A stretch of DNA of 64,000 nucleotides, taken from the NCBI RefSeq assembly GCF_002156705.1, contig NZ_CP019893.1, positions 1,364,001 through 1,428,000 of the forward strand, written 5' to 3'. The stretch is from Natrarchaeobaculum aegyptiacum. Lineage in GTDB: Archaea; Halobacteriota; Halobacteria; Halobacteriales; Natrialbaceae. The position numbers and the translations under genes were made by a program. Of this stretch, positions 9,325 through 18,122 are shown piece by piece (the stretch's first letter is position 1; each line of letters begins with the position of its first letter). The notes under the pieces were generated by a model. That model worked only from the letters and a program-made list of their open reading frames with translations, did not search any database and had not been told where the DNA came from.

Positions 9325-10527
9325 ATGAGTTCACGATCGCAGACAGCTGGGACGGTGGGGGTCGTCCTGATCGCACTGCTGGTCGCCCTCGCCGGCGGCC
9401 CCGCCCTCATCGGCGCAACGACGGCAACGGACGCTGGCGCGGGCGAATCGACGAGCACGACCGCAACGCTCGAGAACGTCCAGGTCGAGAGCCTCGACCT
9501 CGACGACGTCCTCGTCGAAGACGCCACCATCGAGGAACTCGTCGTCGAGGAGTTCCAGATCGACGATCCGGAGCAACTCGAGGAGGCGGTCGATGACGAC
9601 GAAGACGACGAGGTCGCCGACGAGGAGCAAGAAAACGACGACCAGGAACAGGAAGACGATGACGTGCCTGCCGACGACCTCGCGACCGCCGAAGACGTCA
9701 CGCTGACCGACGTCCACCTCGAAGAACTCGAGCTCGAGGGCGTCGCGTTCGACGACCTCGAGGTCGAAGAGGAAGGGGAGGAGGACGTCGATGCGAACGA
9801 CGATGACGATGCGGACGATGCGAACGACGATGACGACGAACTCGGCGTGATCGACGAGGACGCTGACGCGGCGACGATCGAGGACCTCACGATCGAGACG
9901 ATGGAGACCGAACAGCTCACGATCGACGAACTCGAGGTCGAAGACGACGGGATCATCCAGCAGATCAGCGACTGGTTCGACGACCTGATCGGTGACGACG
10001 AGAACGACGACGACGCTGCCGACGAGAACCAGCAGAACGACGACGCTGCCGACGAGAACCAGCAGAACGACGACGCGATCAACGAGGAGAACGGCGTCGC
10101 CCAGCAAGAAGAAGACGACGAGCAGGACACCGACATCGCTGAGGACGAGGACGACCGCGAGGAGATCGGCGAACTCACCATCGAGCAGTTCGACGTCGAA
10201 TCCATTGCGATCGATTCGATGACGATCGGTGAGTTCCGGGAGGACGACCCGGAGGCTGACGAAAACGACGCTGACGAGAACGAAGCGCAGCAGAACGACG
10301 ATGACGAAAACGATGCCGAAGCAGACGGCGACGGTGACCGCATCACGCAGGCGACCGCGAGTTCGCTCTCCGTCGGTCACGCCGACGCCGACGTCGTCAC
10401 CGTTGCAGACGCAGCGCCGCTCGAGGAGATCGAAGACGAGGAAGACGATGAAAACGTCGAGAATGCCGATGACGACGGTGTCGGCGACGCAGACGAGAAC
10501 GACACCCAGAACGAGGCCAACGAGTGA
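9325..10527 (+). CDS. secreted hyperacidic pentad-repeat protein B
   Basis: 400 residues, paralogue of the preceding gene. It has the same signal-peptide style (VVLIALLVALAGGPALIGA) and the same module order: LENVQVESLDLDDVLVEDAT, VTLTDVHLEELELEGVAFDD, LTIETMETEQLTIDELEVED, LTIEQFDVESIAIDSMTIGE and a last module ATASSLSVGHADADVVTVA. The folded modules align with protein A while the D/E/N/Q linkers do not, so linkers evolve by repeat turnover (a 30-bp unit encoding DDAADENQQN is duplicated near 10012-10071). One linker contains the amphipathic IIQQISDWFDDLIG, absent from protein A. No anchor is seen. Function unknown. Confidence 0.8.
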   Translation: MSSRSQTAGTVGVVLIALLVALAGGPALIGATTATDAGAGESTSTTATLENVQVESLDLDDVLVEDATIEELVVEEFQIDDPEQLEEAVDDDEDDEVADEEQENDDQEQEDDDVPADDLATAEDVTLTDVHLEELELEGVAFDDLEVEEEGEEDVDANDDDDADDANDDDDELGVIDEDADAATIEDLTIETMETEQLTIDELEVEDDGIIQQISDWFDDLIGDDENDDDAADENQQNDDAADENQQNDDAINEENGVAQQEEDDEQDTDIAEDEDDREEIGELTIEQFDVESIAIDSMTIGEFREDDPEADENDADENEAQQNDDDENDAEADGDGDRITQATASSLSVGHADADVVTVADAAPLEEIEDEEDDENVENADDDGVGDADENDTQNEANE

Positions 10528-10717
10528 ATCTCCTCGGTGTCACGTGGTTCGAGACACCGGAGGTGTCTCCTCATCACGGAAATCAAAGAGTTCCGTACGA
10601 CCCCGAGGAACTCGGCCTGCTCAGCCTGTAGACGGGTGATAGGGCCGGCTTCGACGAGTCAGGCCACCGACTCGAAAATGAGTCGGGAAGCGACGCGTCC
10701 ACTACCGAGGGGGCGTC

Positions 10718-11272
10718 TCACTCGGACGACTCGAGCAACCGGTAGTAAGAGACGGCGAGTACCGTCCGGCCGTCGCGAATCTCGCCCGCTCTGACCGCTT
10801 CGAGGAGGTCGTCGAAGGCCATCGGCTGCACGCGGATGGTCTCGTTGTGGTCGAGTTGCTGGTCGGCCGTGGGGCGACAGCCGTGGGCGACGAAGAAGTG
10901 CATGATCGAATCGGCGATTCCGTTGGCCGGTTCGACGGTCACGAGCCGCTCGAGTCGGTCGGCTTCGTGGCCGGTCTCTTCGGCGAGTTCGCGCTGGGCG
11001 GCGGCCTCGAGGTCGGCGTCGTCGGGTTCGGTGCCGCCGACGGGGAGGCCGCGGTTGACCCGGGAGACGGCCTGTCGCCACTCGTCGATGCAGACGACGT
11101 CGCCGTCGGGTGTAAACGGCAGGACGCAGACGCTCGCAGGTTCAGAGAGGTAGTCGAACTCGGTTTCGGCGCCGTCTGGCAACGAGACGGTGTCGGTGAC
11201 GACGTCGAAGCCGGGGCAGGTGTAGGAGGTTGTCGACTCGAGGGTGTCCCAGGCGAGCGGATCAGCTGGCAT
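10718..11272 (-). CDS. Nudix hydrolase (ADP-ribose pyrophosphatase-like)
   Basis: 184 residues. It is predicted to cleave nucleoside diphosphates linked to another moiety, ADP-ribose being the likeliest type. The Nudix box is GGTEPDDADLEAAAQRELAE followed by ETG. The glycine, REL and EE are in place, but the first glutamate of the consensus (G-x5-E) is Ala here, which could weaken metal binding or be compensated nearby. Upstream, VCVLPFTPDGDVVCIDEWRQ fits the ADPRase subfamily. The ATG at 11272 is chosen over an upstream in-frame start at 11329. Confidence 0.82.
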   Translation of the reverse strand: MPADPLAWDTLESTTSYTCPGFDVVTDTVSLPDGAETEFDYLSEPASVCVLPFTPDGDVVCIDEWRQAVSRVNRGLPVGGTEPDDADLEAAAQRELAEETGHEADRLERLVTVEPANGIADSIMHFFVAHGCRPTADQQLDHNETIRVQPMAFDDLLEAVRAGEIRDGRTVLAVSYYRLLESSE

Positions 11273-11483
11273 ACCCGCAGGTAGGTGTGACTGGATGAAA
11301 AGCGGCCCGTCATGGTGGCGCCCACGCACTGGCTACTGGCCGTCGTCCGGGCACTGATCGTGCGCTGATCGGACACTGACCGTGCCTACTCGCGCCTACG
11401 CGAACCATTCCGGTCGTCGACCCTGCGTACAGCCGCCTATAACAAAGCCACGAAGCGATGACCGTCGCTATTCAGAGGACATC

Positions 11484-11759
11484 ATGGATCAGCTGACCGG
11501 ATTCCAACGCGACCTGCTGTACGTCATCGCTGGCAAAGATCGTCCCTCGGGACAGGAGATTCTCGACGACATCAACCGTTACGTCGACCAGCCGGTCACT
11601 CACGGCCGGTTGTATCCGAATCTCGACTCGCTCGTCGAGATGGAACTCGTCGAGAAAGGACAGCTCGACCGTCGGACGAACTACTACGCGCTGACGCCGA
11701 AAGGGAGACGTGAACTGGAACGTCGACAGCAGTGGGTCGACCAGTACGTCGACGTCTAG
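11484..11759 (+). CDS. PadR family transcriptional regulator
   Basis: 91 residues making a complete PadR winged helix: LTGFQRDLLYVIAGKDRPSG, then HGRLYPNLDSLVEMELVEKG and TNYYALTPKGRRELERRQQW. PadR proteins of this size bind DNA as dimers and are usually repressors; the ligand is unknown. The ATG at 11484 fits the family. A candidate TATA box (CTATAAC, about 11436-11442) lies upstream. No divergently transcribed partner suggests a target. Confidence 0.88.
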   Translation: MDQLTGFQRDLLYVIAGKDRPSGQEILDDINRYVDQPVTHGRLYPNLDSLVEMELVEKGQLDRRTNYYALTPKGRRELERRQQWVDQYVDV

Positions 11760-12075
11760 TCCGAACCGCGCCTGCGTCGTCCATCGTCTCCGGCGCACCC
11801 GTACCACGAGCACCTGCAGCGTCTGTCTCCAGCCGATCTTCTGTCACTCGAGCACCGATCGACGAGGTGCCGATTAGCCGAGAGGTAGACGCCACCATCT
11901 GGATCGAACGACGGACCCGTCGTGGGTTCGCGTGTAGGCCGATCGTACGTGGAGAAACGGCACCGTACGGGTCCCGACGGCGCTGCTGTACGGGACCGTT
12001 ACCGCGTGCCAGTCCCGGGAACCGGCTCGCCACAGCGGGCCGGTCAGTGCGGAGACCGACCGGTCGACCGGGGGA
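11760..12075. other. intergenic region, no gene seen
   Basis: 316 bases between the convergent PadR and DUF4397 genes. Frames on either strand lack plausible starts and acidic composition. No clear stem-loop terminator is visible. Confidence 0.6.
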
Positions 12076-13323
12076 TTAGTCGTCCGCGGCTGGCGGGTCC
12101 TCCGGCTCGTCTTCGACCGGCGGTTCGTCTTCGGGCTCGGGCTCGGGCTCGGGCTCCTCCACCGGTTCCTCGGCGGGCTCTTCGTCCACCGGTTCGTCGT
12201 CCGGCTCGACTTCCTCGGGTTCGTCGTCGATTTCTTCCTCTTCGAGCTCCTCTTCTTCCGGCTCGAGCTGATCCTCCTCGGGTTCGACGTCGTCTTCTTC
12301 GTCCTCCCGCGTGCCGTCGACGAGAGGCCTGACTTCGAACGGGCGGTCGTCCTCGTCGTCCTCGAGTCCCGTATCGTCGTCGGGAGCCATCTCGTCGTCT
12401 TCGGCCTCCTCGTCGTCCTCGAGGTAGCCGATCGCGAACACCGTGTAGGCCAGGCCCTCGTCGAACTCGACGTCGGCTTCGGCGACGGGATCTTCCGGTT
12501 CGATCACGTCCTCGTCGGCGTCGAAGTCGACCTCGTCTTCGTCTTCGGTCTCGAACTCGTCGTCGGCTTCGTCTTCGGTCTCGAACTCGTCGTCGGCTTC
12601 GTCTTCGGCCTCAGCCTCTCCGGCCGGGTAGACGCCGATCGTGCGGTCGCCGGGCTCGATCGCGCGGTAGCCCGTGGGAACGGCAAACTCGGCGTCCTCG
12701 ACGAGCGTTCGACCGTCGTCTTCGTCGACGATGTCGACGTTCGGAGCGCCGGGAGACGCGTGGAAGAATCGAAGGTCTGCGGTCCCGTCCTGGACGTCCT
12801 CCGGTTCCCGATCGACGAGCAAGAAGACTTCGAAGGTCCCCTCCTCGGGATCGTCTTCGACGTCCTCATCTTCGTCGAATGGGTCGTCGTCCATTGCCGG
12901 ATCGTCCTCGTCGTCGGCCTCCGGCTCGTCCTCGTCAGTCTCGAGGTCCATCTCACCGAGTTCGCCGATCGCAGCGGCGGTGTAGTAGCCGCCGTCGACG
13001 ACGAGCGTCCCCTCGAAGACGACGGCATCTTCGTCGCCGGCCGCCGTGATCGTCACCTGGTAGGAGCCGGACGCGATCTCGAGGTACGGCGAAACGTCGT
13101 CGTAAGCGACGTCCGCGAGAACGTGCTGTTCGTCGACGTAGACGTCGACGTCCGGTGCGTCCGGCGAGAAGTGAGCCACGCGGAAGCCACCGATTTCCGG
13201 TTCCTCGGTCTCGTCGCCCGGTTGGTCCTCGTCTGCGGTCTGTGCCAGTACGGTCCCGGAAAACGCGCTTCCGGCACCGACGACGCCGAGCGTTTTGATC
13301 GTCGTTCGTCGTGATATCGTCAT
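12076..13323 (-). CDS. Tat-exported DUF4397 protein with long acidic tail
   Basis: 415 residues. A twin-arginine signal (ISRRTTIKTLGVVGAGSAFS) precedes two DUF4397 beta-sandwich units. The first is around residues 45-120 (FRVAHFSPDAPDVDVYVDEQ); the second, around 175-220, begins ADLRFFHASPGAPNVDIVDE. Acidic inserts containing a tandem repeat of DEFETEDEAD separate them. The last 90 residues are almost only E, D and P, a disordered tail. DUF4397 proteins are extracellular and of unknown role. The ATG at 13323 is preferred to the GTG six bases upstream. Confidence 0.85.
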   Translation of the reverse strand: MTISRRTTIKTLGVVGAGSAFSGTVLAQTADEDQPGDETEEPEIGGFRVAHFSPDAPDVDVYVDEQHVLADVAYDDVSPYLEIASGSYQVTITAAGDEDAVVFEGTLVVDGGYYTAAAIGELGEMDLETDEDEPEADDEDDPAMDDDPFDEDEDVEDDPEEGTFEVFLLVDREPEDVQDGTADLRFFHASPGAPNVDIVDEDDGRTLVEDAEFAVPTGYRAIEPGDRTIGVYPAGEAEAEDEADDEFETEDEADDEFETEDEDEVDFDADEDVIEPEDPVAEADVEFDEGLAYTVFAIGYLEDDEEAEDDEMAPDDDTGLEDDEDDRPFEVRPLVDGTREDEEDDVEPEEDQLEPEEEELEEEEIDDEPEEVEPDDEPVDEEPAEEPVEEPEPEPEPEDEPPVEDEPEDPPAADD

Positions 13324-13722
13324 CGGCACCCAATTCGGGGGTCGTGAACGGGAAAAACCGGTTAGTCAGTTACCCTGATTTTCGGCCTGTTAACATCGTC
13401 GCTCTGCGTGGTCGTTCGTCCCTACCGACCGAAACATCCGCCTACGAAGGCAGTACGCACGGCCACAGCGAGTCCGGCGTCGCGATCGACAGACCGGCGT
13501 TTCAGGCCCAGAGAGTCCAGAATACCGGCCCGGCTGGCGCGTCTCCCCCGTCGCGTGGCCGAAGCGAAAGCGAACTGACGGACTACTCGAGTACAAGGGA
13601 CGCCCTACTGGCGGTGATCTGGAGCCTGCACTTGCAAGGTCGATCGCGGGTGAGACGGCAGGAAACGTCGCGTCGCCGCTCCGAACGTTCACCCGTGCCT
13701 ACCCGACTTCGAATGGGCGTTC
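13324..13722. other. intergenic region, no gene seen
   Basis: 399 bases between two genes on the minus strand. The left end should hold the promoter of the DUF4397 gene; AT-rich stretches occur around 13353-13392. I find no supportable coding frame or RNA. Confidence 0.55.
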
Positions 13723-13905
13723 TCACTCGGTCTCCGGGTCGTCGTCGACGTCCTGACCGTTTCCGGTTCCTTCCTCCGCATCCGGTTCATCGTCGTCCGC
13801 ACCGTCTGGATCGAGACAGCCTGCGAGCAGCAGGATCGAGATCGAACCAGCCGAAGTGAGTACCCGTCGTCGACGTCTCCGATTCGATCGAGTCACGACG
13901 ACCAC
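13723..13905 (-). CDS. small haloarchaeal lipoprotein
   Basis: 60 residues. A very arginine-rich n-region (RSNRRRRRRVL) is followed by a short hydrophobic stretch and a lipobox LLLAGC, then 30 acidic residues ending DVDDDPETE. This is the pattern of a Tat-exported lipoprotein anchored through the cysteine. There is no folded domain after the lipobox, so it is either a very short surface lipopeptide or a truncated gene. The start is GTG; an alternative GTG lies nine bases downstream. Confidence 0.6.
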   Translation of the reverse strand: MVVVTRSNRRRRRRVLTSAGSISILLLAGCLDPDGADDDEPDAEEGTGNGQDVDDDPETE

Positions 13906-14033
13906 TCCGCACGCGAGCGTTCAAACTGCGTCCCCGACACACGCGAGCAGTTCACGTCGGAGTCGGCCTCGAGCGCCTCTCGAACGGGGAAACTCACCCA
14001 AGCGTTCTTCTCTGCGCGGCCGATAGAGGACGT

Positions 14034-14390
14034 ATGGAGACGGAATACGCCGTCACTCGCGACGGAACCGCTCTCGTGACCCTCCACGGTGGCTCGGAGA
14101 CGACCGCCCGTTCTGACGCCGTCGACGAGCTAGAACGCGAACTCGAGGCCCTGACCGACGACGGCGCGATCGAGGAGTGGGAACTCGGTGACGACGGCGT
14201 GTACGAACACCCGACGGCCCCGTTCGAACCCTACACGATCGCCGTCGACGTCTCGGTGACGGTCGCCGTCGAGGCTCCAGACGAGCACGAAGCTGGCGAG
14301 CGCGGCGCGAACGCGATCGATTCCGCCCTCGCGAACGCCGGCGCCAACGACGTGTCCTACACTGAGCCGCCGGCGGTGACGACACGCTGA
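14034..14390 (+). CDS. conserved-looking acidic protein, unknown
   Basis: 118 residues, alpha/beta in appearance: METEYAVTRDGTALVTLHGG, then a helix DAVDELERELEAL, then PYTIAVDVSVTVAVEAPDEH. No motif, cysteine or membrane helix is seen. Codon use matches the core genome. It ends 51 bases before the next gene, which encodes a SAMP, and may be co-transcribed with it. No function is assigned. Confidence 0.65.
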   Translation: METEYAVTRDGTALVTLHGGSETTARSDAVDELERELEALTDDGAIEEWELGDDGVYEHPTAPFEPYTIAVDVSVTVAVEAPDEHEAGERGANAIDSALANAGANDVSYTEPPAVTTR

Positions 14391-14453
14391 TCGACGCTCG
14401 CCCGGACGTAGGCTTATGCACTGGGCAGTCCTCCACCACGTATGGGCACGAGC

Positions 14454-14732
14454 ATGGAACTCCAGTTACGCCTGTTCGCTACCTTCCGTGAGATCGTCGG
14501 CGGCAAAGAACACACCCTGACCGTCGACGAGGGAGCCAGCGTCGGCGACGTCCTCGCCACGCTCGAGGCAGAGTACGACGAGCTCGAGGAGCGGTTACTC
14601 GAGGACGGGACGCTCCGACCGCAGTTGAGCGTGCTGAAGAACGGCCGCGACGTGATCCATCAGGAAGGAGCAGCGACGCCGCTCGAGGACGGGGATACGC
14701 TGTCGGTGTTTCCGCCGGTCGCTGGCGGGTGA
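14454..14732 (+). CDS. samp3: ubiquitin-like small archaeal modifier protein (SAMP3-like/MoaD family)
   Basis: 92 residues with a beta-grasp fold ending in the diglycine PPVAGG. The order MELQLRLFATFREIVGG, GDVLATLEAEYDELEERLL, LKNGRDVIHQEG and GDTLSVFPPVAGG matches SAMP3 of Haloferax better than SAMP1 or SAMP2, judged from memory of the family. SAMPs are activated by the E1-like UbaA and either modify proteins or carry sulfur for molybdopterin or tRNA thiolation. An in-frame ATG at 14442 is also possible and lies at a leaderless distance from a TATA-like TTATGC near 14415. Confidence 0.8.
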   Translation: MELQLRLFATFREIVGGKEHTLTVDEGASVGDVLATLEAEYDELEERLLEDGTLRPQLSVLKNGRDVIHQEGAATPLEDGDTLSVFPPVAGG

Positions 14733-14871
14733 GAGCCGTTCGATCCGACCCGCCCGACCGAACCGGTTCGGCCAGATTGGGCCTCGTCAGGGGTGTGAGC
14801 CCCCAGCACGGCCACGACGATTCCGAGATCGCTTTAGGGCTCGGCGGTCCGAGTCCAGCTAGACCGAACCG

Positions 14872-15582
14872 ATGGACACAGACGACTCGCCGGGAGCCGC
14901 GGTCACCTTCGACCGCGAGGGACTGCGGACGGGATTTCTCACCTGCGTGCCCGTCGCCGCAGGCGTCGGAGGTTACGGCGTCGCCTTCGGCGTCCTCGCC
15001 AGTCAGGCCGGGCTGAGCGTCGCCGAAGCCGCGCTGATGAGTGCGACCGTCCTCGCCGGCGCCGCCCAGATCGTCGCGATCGAACTCTGGGCGGACCCGG
15101 TGCCGGTCGCCGCGATCCTCACGACCGTCTTCGCGATCAACCTCCGGTACTCGCTGATGGGGGCCGCCCTCCAGCCGTGGTTCGAACACATGCGCGCGAG
15201 CCGCGTCTACGGGAGCCTGTTCTTCCTCGTCGACGAGAACTGGGCGCTGACGATGCGCGACCTCAAGTCCGGGAGCGGCCGGGGTGCCTACCTGCTCGGC
15301 AGCGGCATCGCGATGTGGGTCTTCTGGGTCGGGTCGACCATCGTCGGGGCGTTCGCCGGCGGCGTGATCGGCGACCCGTCCCAGTACGGCGTCGACTTCG
15401 TTCTCGCTGCCGTCTTCGTCGCCCTCGCCGTCGAACTCTGGGATGGCAACTCCTCGCTCGTCCCGTGGCTCGTCGCCCTCGGGGTCTCCGTCGGCGCGGC
15501 CGCGATCGTCCCCGGCCAGTGGTACATCCTCCTCGGCGGGCTGGCCGCCGCCGTCGTTGAGGTGATCCGCTTTGACGGGTGA
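14872..15582 (+). CDS. azlC: AzlC family branched-chain amino acid exporter, large subunit
   Basis: 236 residues with about seven or eight membrane segments. Family blocks are PVAAGVGGYGVAFGVLASQA, LMSATVLAGAAQIVAIEL and FAINLRYSLMGAALQPWF. Together with AzlD it forms a two-component exporter of branched-chain amino acids (or azaleucine) in the cell membrane. It overlaps azlD by 11 bases, which couples their translation. Confidence 0.88.
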   Translation: MDTDDSPGAAVTFDREGLRTGFLTCVPVAAGVGGYGVAFGVLASQAGLSVAEAALMSATVLAGAAQIVAIELWADPVPVAAILTTVFAINLRYSLMGAALQPWFEHMRASRVYGSLFFLVDENWALTMRDLKSGSGRGAYLLGSGIAMWVFWVGSTIVGAFAGGVIGDPSQYGVDFVLAAVFVALAVELWDGNSSLVPWLVALGVSVGAAAIVPGQWYILLGGLAAAVVEVIRFDG

Positions 15583-15910
15583 ACTGGCCGTCCTCCCTGC
15601 GAACCCGCTCTCGCTCGATCCATTCGTCGTGGCGATTGTTCTCGCGATGGCCGCGGTGACCGTCTTCACGAAAGTAAGCGGCCTCTGGCTCGTCCGCCAC
15701 GTCGAGGTCAGTGACCGACTCGAGGCGGGACTCGAGGTGTTGCCGGGCGCGATCGTGATCGCCGTCCTCGGTCCCGAACTCGCAAGCGGCGGGCCCGCCG
15801 AGTGGAGTGCCGCCGCGGTCGTCCTGGTCGTGATGTGGCGAACCGAGAGCATCCTGCTGGCACTGATCGCTGGCGTGCTCAGCGTCGTCGCGTTCCGATC
15901 GATTCTCTGA
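15572..15910 (+). CDS. azlD: AzlD family exporter small subunit
   Basis: 112 residues, four hydrophobic segments, with VTVFTKVSGLWLVRHVEVSD and LEVLPGAIVIAVLGPELASG characteristic of AzlD. It partners with the preceding AzlC. Translation appears to start at the TTG at 15572 inside the end of azlC, consistent with coupling. Confidence 0.82.
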   Translation: MTGELAVLPANPLSLDPFVVAIVLAMAAVTVFTKVSGLWLVRHVEVSDRLEAGLEVLPGAIVIAVLGPELASGGPAEWSAAAVVLVVMWRTESILLALIAGVLSVVAFRSIL

Positions 15911-15993
15911 CCGGCCGCTGGCGTTCGCTGACCACCGACTCGACGCCCGAAATCCGACGGCGGCTTTATCCCAACTGCGCGCCAACTGGCCGC

Positions 15994-16341
15994 ATGGTCG
16001 AACGGCTCGAGCGGTCGTTCCGCGGCATCTCGACGCGCCTCGCGGTCCGGTACCTCGAGCGCCTCGGGGGGACGTGTCTCGACGGAGACGGTGCGCACAG
16101 AGAGGGGAGTGACGACGCGGATGGAGACGCGGACGGTGACGCCGACGATGACGCTGCGGCCGACGACGTCGAAGCCGTCGTCACCGCCGACGAGTGGACC
16201 GCGTCGATCACCTCGAGATCGGTCGAGATCGGGCCGACGCTCACGCTGACGGAGGTAATCATCGTCTTCGAGGGCGACTCCACTGTGCTCGAGGCGCTGC
16301 TCGAGCGGTTCGAACAGAAGGCGATGCGAGCCGGTGGCTAG
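15994..16341 (+). CDS. conserved haloarchaeal protein, unknown
   Basis: 115 residues. A basic amphipathic N-terminus (MVERLERSFRGISTRLAVRYL) is followed by an acidic linker (DADGDADGDADDD) and a C-terminal alpha/beta segment (VEIGPTLTLTEVIIVFEGDS) with a final helix FEQKAMRAGG. The frame extends upstream, but the ATG at 15994 begins the region with normal codon bias. No catalytic motif. Function unknown. Confidence 0.6.
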   Translation: MVERLERSFRGISTRLAVRYLERLGGTCLDGDGAHREGSDDADGDADGDADDDAAADDVEAVVTADEWTASITSRSVEIGPTLTLTEVIIVFEGDSTVLEALLERFEQKAMRAGG

Positions 16342-16419
16342 GACGGACGCGGCAGTTTCGGTTGGAACGTGGGCACCGAATCGGGAACGAGAACCAAACC
16401 GGGACTCGAGTGAGCGGTC

Positions 16420-16812
16420 TCAGTCGTCTGCGGTCGCGAACGACGCGCCAGCGCCGGCGTCGGCGTCGCCCTCCGCCGTGGCAATCTCGACCTCGAGGCC
16501 GCCGTCGGCGATCGAGACCACGACGTCGTCGAAGCTCGTCCGGTATTCGGTGGCGTGTTTGCCCGTCGTGTTGATCCGGACGCGCTCGTCGACCAGATCG
16601 GCCTCCGCGAGCATCTCGACCTTGCGGTAAGCGGTCGACATCGGAATGTCACAGCGTTCTGAAATCTCGGTCGCCGTCAGAGCGTCGTCGGCCGTCGCCT
16701 CGAGGATGAGCCGGCAGGCGTCGTCTTCCAGTGCAGTCAGCACGGCCGCCGGAGATGCCTGATCGTCGTCGGTGCCCCATCCTCGCGCAGCAGTCGGATT
16801 CATCGCGGTCAT
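16420..16812 (-). CDS. winged-helix (ArsR-like) transcriptional regulator
   Basis: 130 residues. The N-terminal half is a winged helix: AVLTALEDDACRLILEATAD, LTATEISERCDIPMSTAYRK, VEMLAEADLVDERVRINTTG, then KHATEYRTSFDDVVVSI. No metal-binding cysteines are present. It is divergent from the HTH_10 gene at 16988, and the 175-base gap should hold promoters for both; mutual regulation is possible. The ATG at 16812 is preferred over upstream in-frame codons. Confidence 0.82.
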   Translation of the reverse strand: MTAMNPTAARGWGTDDDQASPAAVLTALEDDACRLILEATADDALTATEISERCDIPMSTAYRKVEMLAEADLVDERVRINTTGKHATEYRTSFDDVVVSIADGGLEVEIATAEGDADAGAGASFATADD

Positions 16813-16987
16813 CGTTATCTGTTGGTCGTGGCGGTGCCCCCTCCAAATGAGTCCCAATAAATACAGGGCCCTTTATAACGGGTCTGATGATCTGACGCCG
16901 GACACGCTGTCGATCGTTCGTTCCGCGCTGGTCCGACGGTCGGACGGAGGGTTTACGGCGACGCAGTTCGGACTCTCTCCCGAGCCC

Positions 16988-17644
16988 ATGGCCTCGGGAA
17001 TCCGCGCGGAAGTGACGGTCGACGATCCACCGGAGTGTGTCGTCACGCAGGTCGCCACCGAGGCAGACGGTAACGTCCACTCGGTCACCAAGAGCGCCAA
17101 CCCGAACGCACCCGAGCGCGTCACCGAGGAACTCGTCCTCGAGGCCGACTCGGAACCCGACTCGTTCGACCTCGACACGGCGGTCTCTGCGATCTTCTCG
17201 TACGGGTCCGGGTCGGTTTACCGGTTCGAACGCGACGTCGACCGCGGCTGTCCCTGCACGGTCGTCGAAGCGTTCGACTGTCCGGTCGTCGACGTGCGCG
17301 CCCGCGGGTCGTCGTTACACATGGCGTTCCACGTCCCGGATATGGAGGGACTACAGGCGGTCATCGGGGAGTTGACCGACCAGTACACCGTCGACGTCAG
17401 GCGGCTGCTCCAGTCCCAGAAAGACCACGGCGAATCGAACCTCGTCTTCGTCGATCGGAGCGCACTCACCGACCGCCAGCTCGAGGTGCTCGAGACGGCC
17501 CACCGGATGGGGTACTTCGAACACCCGAAGCGCGCGAACGCAGGCGAGGTCGCAGCGGAACTCGAGATTACGGGTGCGACGTTCACCGAACACCTCGCGG
17601 CCGCCCAGTCGAAGCTACTCGATGCGATCCTCGACTCCGCCTGA
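16988..17644 (+). CDS. Bat-type HTH_10 transcriptional regulator
   Basis: 218 residues. An N-terminal Bat-like sensory region of about 150 residues includes RGCPCTVVEAFDCPVVDVRA and a central GSSLHMAFHVPDMEGLQAVI. It is followed by a C-terminal HTH_10 domain (LTDRQLEVLETAHRMGYFEH, AAELEITGATFTEHLAAAQS). Proteins of this layout activate single operons such as bacterio-opsin or DMSO reductase genes. The CPC triplet may sense redox or metal. A TATA-like TTTACGG lies about 37 bases before the chosen ATG. An in-frame upstream start is possible but less likely. Confidence 0.85.
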   Translation: MASGIRAEVTVDDPPECVVTQVATEADGNVHSVTKSANPNAPERVTEELVLEADSEPDSFDLDTAVSAIFSYGSGSVYRFERDVDRGCPCTVVEAFDCPVVDVRARGSSLHMAFHVPDMEGLQAVIGELTDQYTVDVRRLLQSQKDHGESNLVFVDRSALTDRQLEVLETAHRMGYFEHPKRANAGEVAAELEITGATFTEHLAAAQSKLLDAILDSA

Positions 17645-17767
17645 TTCGGCCCGCCAGCGCTGTTTCCCGGGCCACGCTGAAGGATTCTCGCCGCGAGAAC
17701 CACGCCGACGGATCGCCGTTCAAGAACCCTTCGACAACTTCCCGCCGTCGGTAGTGAACCCCACTTC

Positions 17768-17775
17768 TATATATA
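17768..17775 (+). promoter_or_regulatory. strong TATA box
   Basis: TATATATA, the most canonical TATA box in the region, about 60 bases upstream of the zinc-ribbon gene at 17833. Transcription would start near 17800, leaving a leader of about 30 bases. Confidence 0.6.
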
Positions 17776-17832
17776 CCGGCCGCGCAGGACTACTCGTAGC
17801 CAGAAACTCGTCTCCCGAACACGAACCCCGTC

Positions 17833-17979
17833 ATGAGTAGATACGAATTCAGCTGTCCGGAGTGCGGACAAGAGATCGAAGTAAACGAATCGATGCGCGA
17901 GGCGATGCTCGAGCACGGCTGCCCGGTCTGTGGCGCGACCGTGACGTCGGGGACGTTCGCGACGAAGCCATCGAACTAG
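17833..17979 (+). CDS. small CPxCG zinc-ribbon protein (48 residues)
   Basis: Begins MSRYEFSCPECGQEIEVNES and continues to HGCPVCGATV; the two C-P-x-C-G knuckles make a complete zinc ribbon. The rest is a short helix (MREAMLEH) and a tail. Haloarchaea encode dozens of such micro-proteins, some affecting motility or biofilm; I recall this subtype as DUF7560 but cannot confirm. A strong TATA box lies upstream, which supports expression. Confidence 0.85.
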   Translation: MSRYEFSCPECGQEIEVNESMREAMLEHGCPVCGATVTSGTFATKPSN

Positions 17980-18122
17980 TCGATTCGAGGTGCCCTCGAG
18001 TCAGGGGTTCGGATTCGGTTTTCTCACTCATCACACCGCTTCGACCGAGCCGTCTCGCGGTCGTCACTGGTTCGCCATACCACTGGATAGCGCTCGTCAA
18101 AACTGACCGACGACGGTGCGTC

